This document shows positions 1-10,374 of a stretch of DNA of 64,000 bases, one piece after another. Below the pieces are notes generated by a model, which made no database searches, was not told where the DNA came from, and worked only from the letters and a program-made list of their open reading frames with translations. Each line of letters begins with the position of its first letter. The stretch's first letter is position 1. Source of the stretch: Phocoena phocoena (lineage: Eukaryota > Chordata > Mammalia > Artiodactyla > Phocoenidae); NCBI RefSeq assembly GCF_963924675.1, contig NC_089225.1, positions 83,611,951 to 83,675,950 on the forward strand. Reading direction: 5' to 3'. The position numbers and the translations under genes are program-made.

Positions 1-337
1 AGACATTTATAGTTCTATAACCAGAGGAATAAAATTTGAATGTGTAGTAAAATGAGAAATGTATTTTAAATGGGCTTTAGAAACAGAACTGGGGAAGTCG
101 TCAGGAGGCCACAGTCACTAATGTCATTGGTTATTTTGCTAGATGGCCGCTCAGATGGAGGCCTGGCAGGCACAGAATTGAATTCGGGCTGATGGGCATG
201 GGAGATGGAGTGATGGCTTCCTGGAAAGGATTGAGATACAGCAACACAGTAATCCAGGCTGACCATAACACACTCCATAAAGACAGTATGAGAAATTCCT
301 CCTGCCTGTGTGATGCATCCTTATTTTTTTCATTTTT
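1..337. other. Non-repeat stretch, nothing identified
   Basis: I see no recognisable repeat, RNA or exon here. The short open frames on both strands have no features that would support coding. Confidence 0.5.
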
Positions 338-349
338 AAAAGAAGAACG

Positions 350-558
350 GGGCTTCCCTGGTGGCGCGGTGGTTGAGAGTCCGCCTGCCGACGCAGGGGA
401 CACGGGTTCGTGCCCTGGTCCGGGAAGATCCCACATGCCGCGGAGCGGCTGGGCCCGTGAGCCATGGCCGCTGAGCCTGCGCGTCCGGAGCCTGTGCTCC
501 GCAACGGGAGCGGCCACAACAGTGAGAGGCCCGCGTACCGCAAAAAAAAAAAAAAAAA
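350..558 (+). repeat. Young CHR-type tRNA-derived SINE
   Basis: A full-length copy: GGCTTCCCTGGTGGCGC head, pol III A and B boxes, and a GTACCGC end followed by a pure A tail. It is flanked by a 12 bp target-site duplication, AAAAGAAGAACG, at 338-349 and 555-566, which proves insertion by target-primed reverse transcription. Apparent open frames across it are by-products of the SINE. Confidence 0.96.
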
Positions 559-566
559 GAAGAACG

Positions 567-929
567 ATTTTATGATTTGGCATAGATCATTGATCATAGT
601 GCTTTTCTATTTCAAATATCTCCCAGCTGTGTTCTGTGTCAAATTTACAAAAAAATAAACATTATTTCATAGGAATATTGGGTGGCCGTTTGCCCATGGG
701 CACCTATCACGTCCAATATAACTCCCTTGGGCGGGCATGATAGAAGCCACTTACAGGCCCCAAGTGATGTGTAGGAAGGGGGAGCATTAAAGAGTGCTCC
801 TTGCTGTGAGGGGCAGCTGGCGTTGTTGACTGTCCTGCAGCTCTTCTCCTTTGCCCCAGTGGAACTCCGGCATTCCAGTGGGAAACTTGCGTCACGTGGT
901 TTGAGTGGAGATTAATCTGTTCTCCCTCT
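567..929. other. Non-repeat stretch with one CACGTG E-box
   Basis: No repeat or gene recognised. A perfect CACGTG sits at 893-898. The 3' part may belong to the LTR-like relic that follows, because its left edge is unclear. Confidence 0.4.
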
Positions 930-1372
930 AGTCCTTATCACAGGGATGTCATGAACCAAAGCTGGGCCAATCAGAGTCCTTCTCAGGACTCTTCCATGAG
1001 CACTTTAAGGGAAGACTGGTTTATTCCAACAGTCTTACTAAACTGGGGGGATATGGGCTGAGGGCTTTTTATTAAGCCCATTTTCTTATCCACTTATCTC
1101 TTTATTTTCTTATCCATTTATCTCTCCATTTTTATTAAGCACCACATGGAGAAAAACATCCTAAAGACAGAAGCCAAGCCAAGCTGAGCTCAGAGATGGA
1201 GAGAAACCAAAACTCATTACCTAATTTGAGTCTCTGGATCCGGCCACGCTTCCTTCCAGTAACAACACCCCTTTTCAGTTCTGTGAGCTAATAAACTTCC
1301 TTTTTTGCTTAGTGTGGTTTCAGTTGGGTTTCTTCTATTACCTACCACCCCCAAAAGCCCTAATACACTTAA
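930..1372 (+). repeat. LTR-like relic, 3' half
   Basis: The text resembles the 3' half of an old mammalian endogenous retrovirus LTR. It has a GCCAATCAGA CCAAT-box stretch near 967, an AATAAA polyadenylation signal at 1290-1295 and, just after it, a TTTGCTTAGTGTGGTTTCAG-type stretch. No internal viral gene is attached. A local tandem duplication lies at about 1067-1140. The family name is uncertain. Confidence 0.45.
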
Positions 1373-1394
1373 AGTTTATAAGAAGACAATATAT

Positions 1395-1715
1395 ATCGTT
1401 TATAATTTGTCAGCCTTCTTTGTGGCCTAGGTTGGGGTCCCGTGACTTGTTCCTGCCAATAGACTGCGAAGAGAAGTGATCAAAAGCTGAGGTATTCAAG
1501 AGATAGTACACCTCGTCCAGCTTTCTTTTCCATTTTTGCAGAGACTTAGAGGCCATGTCTACAAGATCGTGTGGCTAGAAGATGACAGAGCCCTTATCTG
1601 ACTGGGTCACTTACACCATGCAGAAAAGAGCCCCCTGCCAACCTTTGCTGCGTTACATCACTAAGATTTCAGGAATAATTTGTTGTTGGCATATAGGGCC
1701 TTGTGATAGAAATTA
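1395..1715 (+). repeat. MaLR-like LTR relic (ERVL-MaLR type)
   Basis: The sequence starts with a GTGACTTGTTCCTGCCAATA-type motif and closes with a CACTAAGATTTCAGG-type end, as in old MLT1-like solo LTRs. It is heavily diverged and has no coding part. Assignment is from memory of the family text. Confidence 0.5.
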
Positions 1716-1947
1716 GGCTTAGCTATGGAAAAATTAAGAAAGTCATATTTGTCTTTTTTCCACTGAGTTTGTGGCTAAGACCCATGTTCACCAATTAGCT
1801 TTATGTGAGGCTTCTTTATAACATAAGAAGTAGAGGTAGGAGATGTCTAAGAAGACATAAAAGAACCAAGATCAGGGAGACAATGAACATGGGAGCCCTC
1901 CTTGGTGTTGTACCCAGAGAGTCATAGAGATCACAACCTCAAAGGAA

Positions 1948-2155
1948 ACCAACGTTCACTGAGTCCAACTGTGGGATCAAGCACTTTACCTTCGTTACTT
2001 CATTCCATCATCACCAACAAACCACAGGATGATATAATTTGCCTTTTATTGACAATGAAACTGAATTCCAGAGAGATTAAGTAGAGCCACAGATTCCTGG
2101 CTAGAAAAGCTTTGAACCCTATCTGTCCAGCTGTACAATCTAGCCCCAATTATTC
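1948..2155 (-). repeat. MIR SINE, antisense
   Basis: It matches the antisense MIR layout: a TTCACTGAGTCC stretch, an 'actttacc...ttcattc' segment, a 'gacaatgaaactgaattccag' segment and a terminal 'tttgaaccctatctgtcc'. It is strongly diverged, as expected for a pan-mammalian relic. Confidence 0.7.
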
Positions 2156-2169
2156 TGTTATTACTATTA

Positions 2170-3640
2170 AATAGTAGTATAAATATTACTTAGAGATAAT
2201 CCTTTCCAGATGCACTCAAAATACCAGTCTCCCCCACCCATCCTCCAACACAGAGAAAGCAAGATTCTGCCATGTGCGGCCTGGGTTCTTGGCTTTAACC
2301 ACATCAGGGTTGCAGGAGCAAAATGCATGCCTCCCAGTGCCCCCAGCACCCGAATTTCCCTTTCCCTGGATTTTTATACCCCTTGCCTGGCCACCATTGG
2401 AATGTGACAGTCTTTTCCTTCAACACCCTGTCTGGGCTATTGTCCTTCTTAGCTTAATCAGTTTTGCTATTGGACCCACAGCCAAGTCAGGTCCCACAAT
2501 CCCTCATTCCCAGCTCCTCAAATTCTCTAGCCAATTTCTCTCTGCCTTGACAAACTTCCTGAACTGTTGGTCCCCGTTTCTAACTAATTTGTCAGCCGGA
2601 GTGCTCCCTTCAGACTAAACTACAGGTTCCCCAATCTAGATCTAATCCTCTTCTGTACTTATGAAAGACTGCCACATCATTTTTATCTCTTTGCAATATT
2701 AGCTTTCCCAAAAAGTATCAGTGATCGTCTTCTAAGTTTCTGGTGCAATAGGACTTAAATTTCATTTCATGGCATTTGGTGAAGGAGATTATATCTTCTC
2801 AAATGTCTAACTTATCTTTGACTCCGTGTCTCTTCCTCTAAATCCTCATGCATTTATGCCAAATATACATTCCAAAATGGAAAATATGAAATTAAAGAGA
2901 AACTGATCATTGTGGGATTCCCCCAAACTAGACACCAAATGCAGGAGTATACCTGGCAGTTTGAAGGGGAGTAAGTGGGCCTTCAGTAATATAGAATCAG
3001 GCAGAGCTATCCACTGCTTCCTTGTCATAAGTTAAAAACAAAACAGCAGAACAAAACGCTATAGATGAATGTGGACCGTTCCCAAAGGAACATCTGGAAA
3101 GGAGACCAGGATTAATTCTCTGAATTCCCATGAAAGGACACTGGTGATCATGATGTCTACGCAGGGCATCTGCACGGTCACACTTAAGGGCTGTCGTTGT
3201 GCTAGGATACAGTTAGGTCTCCTTATGGCCTATCACTGAGATTAGTATTTATGAAAGCTCAGACTGCAGATTACCATCCAATTCTGGGCTTTTTTCCCAC
3301 CGGTGACTAAGATAATGCACAAAAGCCCACTTAGAACGTCTCTGTGAGCGTCGCACTGTCATGAATTCGTCCCCGAGACAGTGAATTCTATAAGCATTAA
3401 TGGGTTTTATTCAACAAACATCCATTTTGTAGTCAGACAGTTTTTGCCACTGGCACCTGCCAATGCATTGTGTAAGAAGAAATCACTGAGCTTATAGAGC
3501 TGTCATTTTTAAAATGAATATGGCTTATTATCTTTATATCTTTCAGATGGCTCTAAACTATCAATCCAGAAGACCTCTGAAGCTTTTTTGGGAAAAAATG
3601 TTTTTCAGTCAAAATCAAGCACTGTACTTTGCCAGTTAAC
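2170..3640. other. Unassigned stretch, possibly old LINE remains
   Basis: No gene recognised. The piece at about 3400-3540 (an 'attcaacaaacatcc' stretch and a 'gagcttatagagctgtc' stretch) resembles very old LINE/L2-class 3' remains, but the match is weak. The rest looks unique. Confidence 0.35.
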
Positions 3641-3649
3641 AGTTTTTTT

Positions 3650-3870
3650 TCCGTTTTTTTTTTTTTTTTGTTTGTTTTGCAGTACGCGGGCCTCTCACTG
3701 TTGTGGCCTCTTCCGTTGCGGAGCACAGGCTCCAGACGCGCAGGCTCAGCGGCCATGGCTCATGGGCCCAGCCGCTCCGCGGCAGGTGGGATCCTCCCGG
3801 ACCGGGGCACAAACCCGCATCCCCCGCATCGGCAGGTGGACTCCCAACCACTGCGCCACCAGGGAAGCCC
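3650..3870 (-). repeat. Young CHR-type SINE, antisense, with splice-like sites
   Basis: An antisense full-length copy reading poly-T, then GTACGCGGGCCTCTCACTG, and ending ACCAGGGAAGCCC. Only a weak AACA(G/A)T-type flank match is visible, so the TSD is unclear. This copy differs from its sisters in having CAG before the GTACGCGGG boundary and two CAG|GTGG sequences. Its exon-like structure is discussed in the findings. Confidence 0.94.
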
Positions 3871-3934
3871 AACAATGCATTGATTTTTGCAACAAGCTCT
3901 CATTAATGTTATTGAAATTAGAAAGAAGACAGAG

Positions 3935-4105
3935 GTCCCTGCCATCTGGACCTAGGGACCAGGGTTCTAGTTTCTTCGTGGCCTCACCCTCTCTAGCTGT
4001 CAGCCTTTGGTCAAGTCATCACACCTCTTTGGGTTTCTGGTTTCCTCGACTGTTAAACACTGTGGTTGGAGCCAGAGTTTCTCTAAGGTACTCTCTTATA
4101 TTGTA
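3935..4105 (+). repeat. MIR SINE, sense
   Basis: The core is recognisable: 'ctagctgtcagcctttggtc', 'aagtcatcacacctctttgg' and 'tttcctcgactgttaaacac' correspond to the MIR text for the GTGACCTTGGGCAAG and TTTCCTCATCTGTAAAA segments. Confidence 0.6.
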
Positions 4106-4548
4106 ATGTTCTGTTCTTCTAGAATTCCCTTTCTTCAAACAGATAGGATATCATTGTTCTCCCTGCACAGCTTTCTTCCAACGTCTCTTTCAGGCAAACT
4201 CCTATTCAGCCTTCAGATCCCAGCTCAAACATTGCCCCTTCTTTGGTTCTCATTACACTTAAGATGCCTTCTCCTAAGCTTACATTTTACTTTATAAAGA
4301 GGTCTCTTTGGGTTTCCCTGGTGGTGCAGTGGTTGAGAGTCCGCCTGTCGATGCAGGGGACACGGGTTCGTGCCCCGGTCCGGGAAGATCCCACATGCCG
4401 CGAAGGAGCTGGGCCCGTGAGCCATGACCGCTGAGCCTGCGCATCCGGAGCCTGTGCTCCGCAACGGGAGAGGCCACAACAGTGAGAGGCCCACGTACCG
4501 CAAAAAAAAAAAAAAAAAAAGAGGTCTCTTTTTTACTATAATAATACT
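4106..4548 (+). repeat. L2 LINE fragment, 5' part of an interrupted copy
   Basis: The stretch carries an 'agatcccagctcaaacattg' segment and a 'ttctcctaagcttacatttt' segment typical of the L2 3' region. It is split by a young SINE at 4310-4520. It appears to continue beyond the LTR at 4552-5042 into the L2 3' end at 5045-5225. Confidence 0.6.
4310..4520 (+). repeat. Young CHR-type SINE inserted in L2
   Basis: A full-length sense copy with an A tail. The TSD AAAGAGGTCTCTT flanks it at about 4297-4309 and again just after the A tail near 4519. The head carries GGGTTTCCCTGGTGGTGCAG, a few substitutions away from the other copies. Confidence 0.96.
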
Positions 4549-4551
4549 ATG

Positions 4552-5042
4552 GTAGACAGAATAATGTCCCTCCAAAAACATCCATGTTCTAATCCTAGAC
4601 CCTGTGAATACGTTATTTTCCATGGTAAAAGGGACTTTGCAGATATGATTAAGTTAAGGATCTTGAGATGGGGAGATTATCCTGGGTGATTTAGGTGGGG
4701 GTAGGAGGTCAATGTAATCATAAAAGGCTTTTATAAGAGGGAGGCAAGAGGGTCAAAGTTAGAAAAAGGAGATGTAACATTGGAATGATGCAATTTGAAG
4801 ATATAGAAGGGGCCACAGGCCAAGGAATGTAGGCTTCTAGAAGAGCTGGGAAAGGTAAAAACAAAAAATGAAAGGAAGAAAGAAACAGATTCTCCTTTGA
4901 TGCCCCAGGAAAGAACACAGCTACTCTGTCAACACCTTAGTTTTAGACTTCTGGCATCCAGAGCTGTAGGAGAATAAATGTGTGTTATTTTAAGTCATTA
5001 AGTTTGTGGTAATTTGTTACAGCAGCAATTGAAAATCACCAC
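4552..5042 (+). repeat. MLT1-like solo LTR relic (ERVL-MaLR type)
   Basis: It opens with TGGTAGACAGAATAATG. It runs through 'gggactttgcagatatgatt' and 'ttgagatggggagattatcc' and ends in 'agtttgtggtaatttgttac', a text seen in old mammalian solo LTRs. There is no coding region. It lies inside L2 sequence, so it inserted after the L2 copy. Confidence 0.6.
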
Positions 5043-5044
5043 AG

Positions 5045-5225
5045 AGACTGTTATATATGAGGTAGCATACCATATTATAACATTTATTTCTGTAACTGAT
5101 TGTCTTCTTGCTAGTCAATGAACTTCTTGAGGGCAAGGACCATATTTTTTTATCTTTATATTCTCAGTTCTTAGGTCCTTGGCATATAATCAATACTCAA
5201 AAGATATTTGTAAAATGAATGAATA
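5045..5225 (+). repeat. L2 LINE 3' end
   Basis: It has the L2 terminal text: 'cttcttgagggcaaggacca', a 'cttggcatataatcaatact' segment and a terminal TGAATGAATAGATGAATA repeat. It is probably the continuation of the fragment before the LTR. Confidence 0.75.
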
Positions 5226-6690
5226 GATGAATAAGTCTTGTTTTACAAAGATAATGTCAGAATTTAGGGGATAAATGACTTCCCCAAGGCTTCACAGTAA
5301 TAGAAGTGCTGCCCAAATGCCGTGCTTACTCTGGGATGAGATGTTTTTGGGGACTAATATTTTCAGAGAGTACAACACCAAAAACGTTTAAGTATTGTCG
5401 CCGCCATCACTTCATATGCAGCCATGCTGTGCAAACCTAGATTCCTGGATAGAGATTGGCTTTTATTTAATTCTTTCAGGGATAATTCTTGTGATTCTAT
5501 AGGAAAAATAAAAAAGATTCAAGCATTGACAGAGCGCATTATATTATACAGTTTTCCTTGGAGCTCTTTCAATGATTCAACTTAATGCTAAGTTGTCCAG
5601 ATTTTGAGTAGTAAAAATATTATGTGCACATCATCTGTTTGTTAAAAAAGGGCTCTCTAAACAAAACCTACACTTTGCTGAAAGTTACCAGTGTCAGTGG
5701 GTGTGAATGTGTGTATTTACACCTCACAGAATGGAAAGGGGATTGGATGGGGGAGGGGAGGCAGAAAAGACCACCCCCATCCCTGCCTGAGTAAAAGTAC
5801 AGCTGAACCCCCCCGGCTCCTCATTATGGTTCCATCCAGGCCATGAGGGGAAGAAGAGCACATTTCTGAGCGCCAGTCCTTGGAAGAAAGAGCAAACGTG
5901 ACTTCCATTTAACTGCGGGTTGTCAGCGTTGTCTCAGTCTTTGTGTGAACAGCTGCTTGTCGTCCTCTCACTCTTCAAGGAGAGTTTGTTCTGTTGTTTG
6001 GCAAGTTCCTTTGCCCAAAAGTTATTCCTATTTGAAAAGGAGAGGAGTTGGCCTAATGGCATTTTGTAAGAAGAGTTTGACTAATTTCAAGCAAGTTTTC
6101 CTGAGAGAGAAAAGTCTACAGATGTCCGATGCCCCTTAATTCAAATGGTTCGATCCTGCCATGACTGCTTGAAGAACTTACTGTTTCATTTCAGAAGTCT
6201 AAATTCTGCTTTTCATCAGAAAATCCATATTAAAAATTTCATTTATATTTGCCGCTAGAAAATTTAGGAACCATCAATTCACAAGTACTTTTCGAATGTC
6301 TAGTCCTCAAAGGTGAGACAAAAGAAAAATAAAATGCAGTATGTTCGCATGATTGAACTTTCAATGTCACTGAGGGGATAGGAAATCGCCCACCCTAGTG
6401 AAAAATTAGTGTCCAAGGCACATGTACTACATATTTTTATTGAAAAGATACACCGAAACAAATAATCTGGGGAACAAAAATATACTCATTCTTCTACCCT
6501 CCCCCCTGGCACAACCATTTTCCTTTACATATTTCTTACTTACCATATGTGGCCATGAGCATGAAAGCAATATGCAATAACAGTATGTATCAGCTCCAAC
6601 ATTATCACCCCGCAGTTTGTTTTTTATTCCTCACATGGTGTGAGAAAGTGGTACACAATATGTTTGGAAGTTTAAGAACACATTTTTATA
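5226..6690. other. Mostly unique stretch
   Basis: No gene or clear repeat recognised. A weak antisense MIR-like scrap may lie near 5275-5330. The interval 6430-6690 could be old L1 but shows no diagnostic text. Confidence 0.4.
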
Positions 6691-6699
6691 CTTTTCCTA

Positions 6700-7040
6700 G
6701 TATACAGTTAAGAAACTTATTCCCCTATCTTTCTATGCTTGTCACTCTGTCACCAAGTCTCAGCTCAAATGTTGCCTTTTCAGGAAGACCTTTCTTGACA
6801 AACCAATCTAATGTAGTGCTCTAACCTGTCATGGTCACATTATACTGTTTAATTTTCTTTATGGTCCTTTTTTCAACATAAGATTCTTCTTTCCCATTTA
6901 TGTGTTTGCTCGTGTGTTCTCTTCTAGCCCATATTAGAAAGGAAACTACATTGTCTGCGGTCACAGCTACATCCCAAGTGCCTAGAACAGCACCTACGGT
7001 GTAGTGGGACTCCCTCTGATACTTGGGACTGAATTAATAG
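6700..7040 (+). repeat. L2 LINE 3' end
   Basis: The characteristic segments are in order: 'caagtctcagctcaaatgtt', 'caggaagacctttcttgac', 'ctagcccatattagaaagg' and 'gtgcctagaacagcacctac'. It is diverged and has no open frame. Confidence 0.75.
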
Positions 7041-7069
7041 AATACAAACTGTCAGTCTTTTGTCTAATT

Positions 7070-7685
7070 CATAATTAATATTACTTATAGAAGAAAACAC
7101 AAAACAAAATTGACAATGACTGAAACTTGCACACAGAAAAACTTACTATAAATGAAAAATTGACTAAAGAATCAATCTTGTTGGTAAAATGGAAAATTCA
7201 AACATTGATCTGAGAAAAAATACACTTGCTTGAAATAATTGACACAAATAAAACAGACAATGGCATATGGGAAATTTTACCCTTGACTAAAAAGTGATAG
7301 AAGAAACAAATCTTCTAAACAAAATTTATACCTGCAAAATCTGACCCTGGACAGTCATACTTGGTGAAAGTAAGGGTCTTAAAAGAAAACCTGTAACAGC
7401 AGAAGATATAATACATAATATTTGATATGTTTGGGAAAAAACCTGATGGATAAATCAAATCTTCATCATAAAATTCATGAGAAGGAATTGATTTTGAGAA
7501 AAATAATTTCAGTTAAATGAAAATTGAAAAAATGGAAACTGTTTAAATGGTTTATATAGAAAAATTGATCAAATAATAAAATTGGCTCAATGTAGTTTGA
7601 GTCAAAAGAGTCTTTCTTGGCAATGGTGATATAATTCTGATTAAAATGATTGTGTTCATAAATATGGAATCAATATATTCTTATG
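7070..7685. repeat. A-rich stretch with recurring ATTGA-type motifs
   Basis: The plus strand is strongly A-rich and keeps returning to AAAATTGAC, AAATCAATCTTG, AATTGACAC and CTTGACTAAA-like words every ~40-60 bases. This suggests a heavily decayed tandem repeat or a decayed LINE segment. No family is recognised. Confidence 0.3.
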
Positions 7686-7854
7686 GTCCAAATGGTGGGA
7701 TAACAACTCCTACAATCTGGCCGTACACACAGCTTCAGAGCAATATAAATAATAAACCACTAAATTGTGAATCACAGAGAACCATAAAGTAGACCAGTTT
7801 GCTAAGAATAAAACAATATCATTATAAATTGTCAGGGGAGTCCCCTCAGAAAGC

Positions 7855-7930
7855 AGGGCAGCCACTAACCAGCTGGCCGGACTTGGAAAAGTCACTCAGT
7901 TCCTCTGGGTCTTAGACATACTCAATAAGA
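7855..7930 (+). repeat. MIR SINE fragment
   Basis: The segments 'actaaccagctggccggact' and 'gtcactcagttcctctgggt' follow the MIR core order. It is short and diverged. Confidence 0.55.
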
Positions 7931-7934
7931 ATTT

Positions 7935-9515
7935 GAGCTACAAATTTAGACTAAAGTCAACTCCAGAGTGCTGACAAAGAGAAAGTGTATATTACTGAGA
8001 ATGGGAGCAGAAATAGTGAGTAACAAGATATCATGGGCTAACCTTTAGTGACTATCAATATTTGGGGGATGGGAAGATGACAAACCACTGGGAAAAGAGG
8101 CAGAGAGGAGCAAAGAAACAAGAGACTAGAATGGTACAATATGAGGTCTGAGGGGCTGAGCATGTTTGAAAGCAGACAATCAGATGCTGTTGGGAGAAAA
8201 TGTCAAGCACAAAAAGAAGGCTCTTGAATTTGTCTAGAAGGCCCTCTTTGAAATGGAAGCAATGGTCTTGGGACACCGTAGGAGGAGGTGGTCATTGTGA
8301 ACAAAAGAATTCTACGAGCTTGAAGGAGAGGATTCTTGGTCAGAGCTTTTTAGTTTCTTGGTGACTGTAACTGAACTTGAGTAAACGTAGGCAATGGGGT
8401 GAATTTACTGCCTCACCTGTTCAAACCTCAGATGGGGCCTGGGTGCGGTAGCTTCAGGGATGGCTATAACCAGGGACTGGAATGCAGCTGGAACTGTATT
8501 TTCTTACTCCATCTCTGCTTCTTTTGAGTTTTGGCTTCATTTTCTTCTACTGTAGACTAGCTTCTTATACTTGGCACTGGGAATTGTGGCTGGTAGCTCT
8601 TACACCCTCAGCTTTGCCACCAAAGAAGTTTCCTTAATTCCAATGTGAAAAATCCCAGGGCAGGAATAACTGGCCAGTCACTATTGCCAGTGGGACGGAC
8701 CGTGTAAGAAGGTACAAGAGAACAAGGCAGTCTCCAGAGGAAAGGAGATGACTGAGTCCCAGAATACAGAAGAAGAGCTTGGGACAGACCAAACGTTGTG
8801 TCCACAGCAAGCAGTTAGGAAATGTACATGCCTTTGAGATTGAACAAAACAAGAGCATGTCTAAAGGCAGAAGAAAAGATGAAGTTGAGATGGAGAAGAG
8901 ACAAAAATGAAGGAGAGAGAGATGGAGGAAGGTGAGAACACCAAGCCTATGCCCACGAAGTGAGAAATGAACCAGAATGAGGCTTTACATGCAGGGGGTT
9001 TTGAGTAGTCCTCTTTTCTATTTAGTTTCAGTCCTTTCTTGATTTCGGCGATCTCCCACTCCTCTAGTTTAATTATCCCATTGGCTAGTCCTCCTGCTTC
9101 ACTCTTTAGTTCAGAGTTTGTTTATCTTTCCCCCTTCCGATCCAGCCCTTAATTCAGACTTCTCCTTCCATAATGGCTCTGCACATCTGAAAAATGCCAA
9201 GTGCCTAGGAAGCTTCCTCCATCCCAGCGGGACACTGAGAAGGCTGGGCAGAAGACAGCTGGGTCTCTCAAGTCCCGGGAAGGGACAGAATCCGGGGCAC
9301 AGATGGAGAAATCAGCATTTGCAAAGAAGAGAGAGTGGGAATCTTTCTCCTAGACCAACCAGAAGGAAGAAATAATGGATATACTTCTACAGAGACCAAT
9401 ATCGGGAGATAAAGAGACAGGTTAGAGGAAAAATAAATGAGGGATTTGGGGAAGATGGTTTCAGCAAGTCAGGACCACGTACTGCTAAGAAGGATGGAAA
9501 GTGTAGGAGTGTAAT
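7935..9515. other. Purine-rich, possibly old repeat-derived stretch
   Basis: No gene. Much of the plus strand is GA-rich. The part at about 8400-8720 ('agcttcagggatggctataa', then a 'ccatctctgcttcttttgag' segment) resembles an old interspersed mammalian repeat that I cannot name. A related text recurs near 43280-43400. Confidence 0.35.
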
Positions 9516-9517
9516 GA

Positions 9518-9957
9518 GTGTGTTAATCCCCTAGGGCTGCCACAGCAAATGACTACAAGTCAGGTAGCTTAAAACAACGTAAATTTATTCTCTCATGGTT
9601 CTAGACGCTGGAAGTCCGAAATCAAAGTGTTGTCAGCACTGCATTCCCTCTGAAGACTCCAAGGGAGAATCCATCCTCACCTCTTTTAGCTGCTGGTATT
9701 GTTGGCATTCCTTGCTTGTGGTTGCATTAGTCCAATCTCTGCCCCTGTCTTCACAAGGCCTTCTGTGTGTGTGTGCAAGATCTCCCTCTGTCTCGCTTGT
9801 CATTGGATTTAGGGCCCACCAGATACTCCAGGATGATCTCAACTCAGGGTCCTTAATTTAATCACACCCTTTCCCTGTGGAACGTAACATTCACAGACTC
9901 GGGGCTTAGAGGTGTACGTATCTTTTTGAGGACCGCCGTTCAACCCATTATATGGGG
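9518..9957 (-). repeat. MaLR-type LTR relic, antisense
   Basis: The layout matches an antisense MST/MLT1-type LTR: 'ctagggctgccacagcaaat' at the start, 'aaatttattctctcatggtt', 'ctggaagtccgaaatcaaag', 'ccttaatttaatcacaccct', and a 'gaggaccgccgttcaaccca' end. No internal retroviral sequence is present. Confidence 0.7.
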
Positions 9958-10374
9958 AGTGGAAAAGATCTGGATTAACTGATATAGAAAGGCAGACTTG
10001 GGGCATGGAACAGAAGAACAAATATGATGATTGAAGAGACGGATGGTGGCCAAGTCGGATTTGGATACATGAATTTTCATAGGTCAAGACTGCATGATTC
10101 TCCGGCAGCTTTCGGCAGCCAGGAAGCAGGAGCAGAGCAAGCAGACAGAAGGGGTAACCTGGAATGGGATGTTTACAGGTGGGCTTAACAGAGGGTTAAG
10201 GAGTGGAAAGATCTGCCCTTTCCTCCTTCCCGCTGCAGAATATGAGATGTCTGTTCATCGGAGTGAAATATACATGTCAAATCATCTTGTAAGCTTGAAA
10301 ACATTTAACAAAATAAGGAGGTATAAATTTCATTTGTTCCCCTCACTTCTCCCTATACCTTATTCTTTAATTTT
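9958..10374. other. Unassigned stretch between LTR and L1
   Basis: No repeat recognised with certainty. The purine-rich style continues from the other side of the LTR, which suggests the LTR inserted into a single older sequence. Confidence 0.35.

Noticed and set aside
192..575. Protein-like frames such as [20 protein letters not shown] and similar ones at many positions
   Set aside because: They are translations of the tRNA-derived SINE and its A tail. The same peptide appears at every copy.
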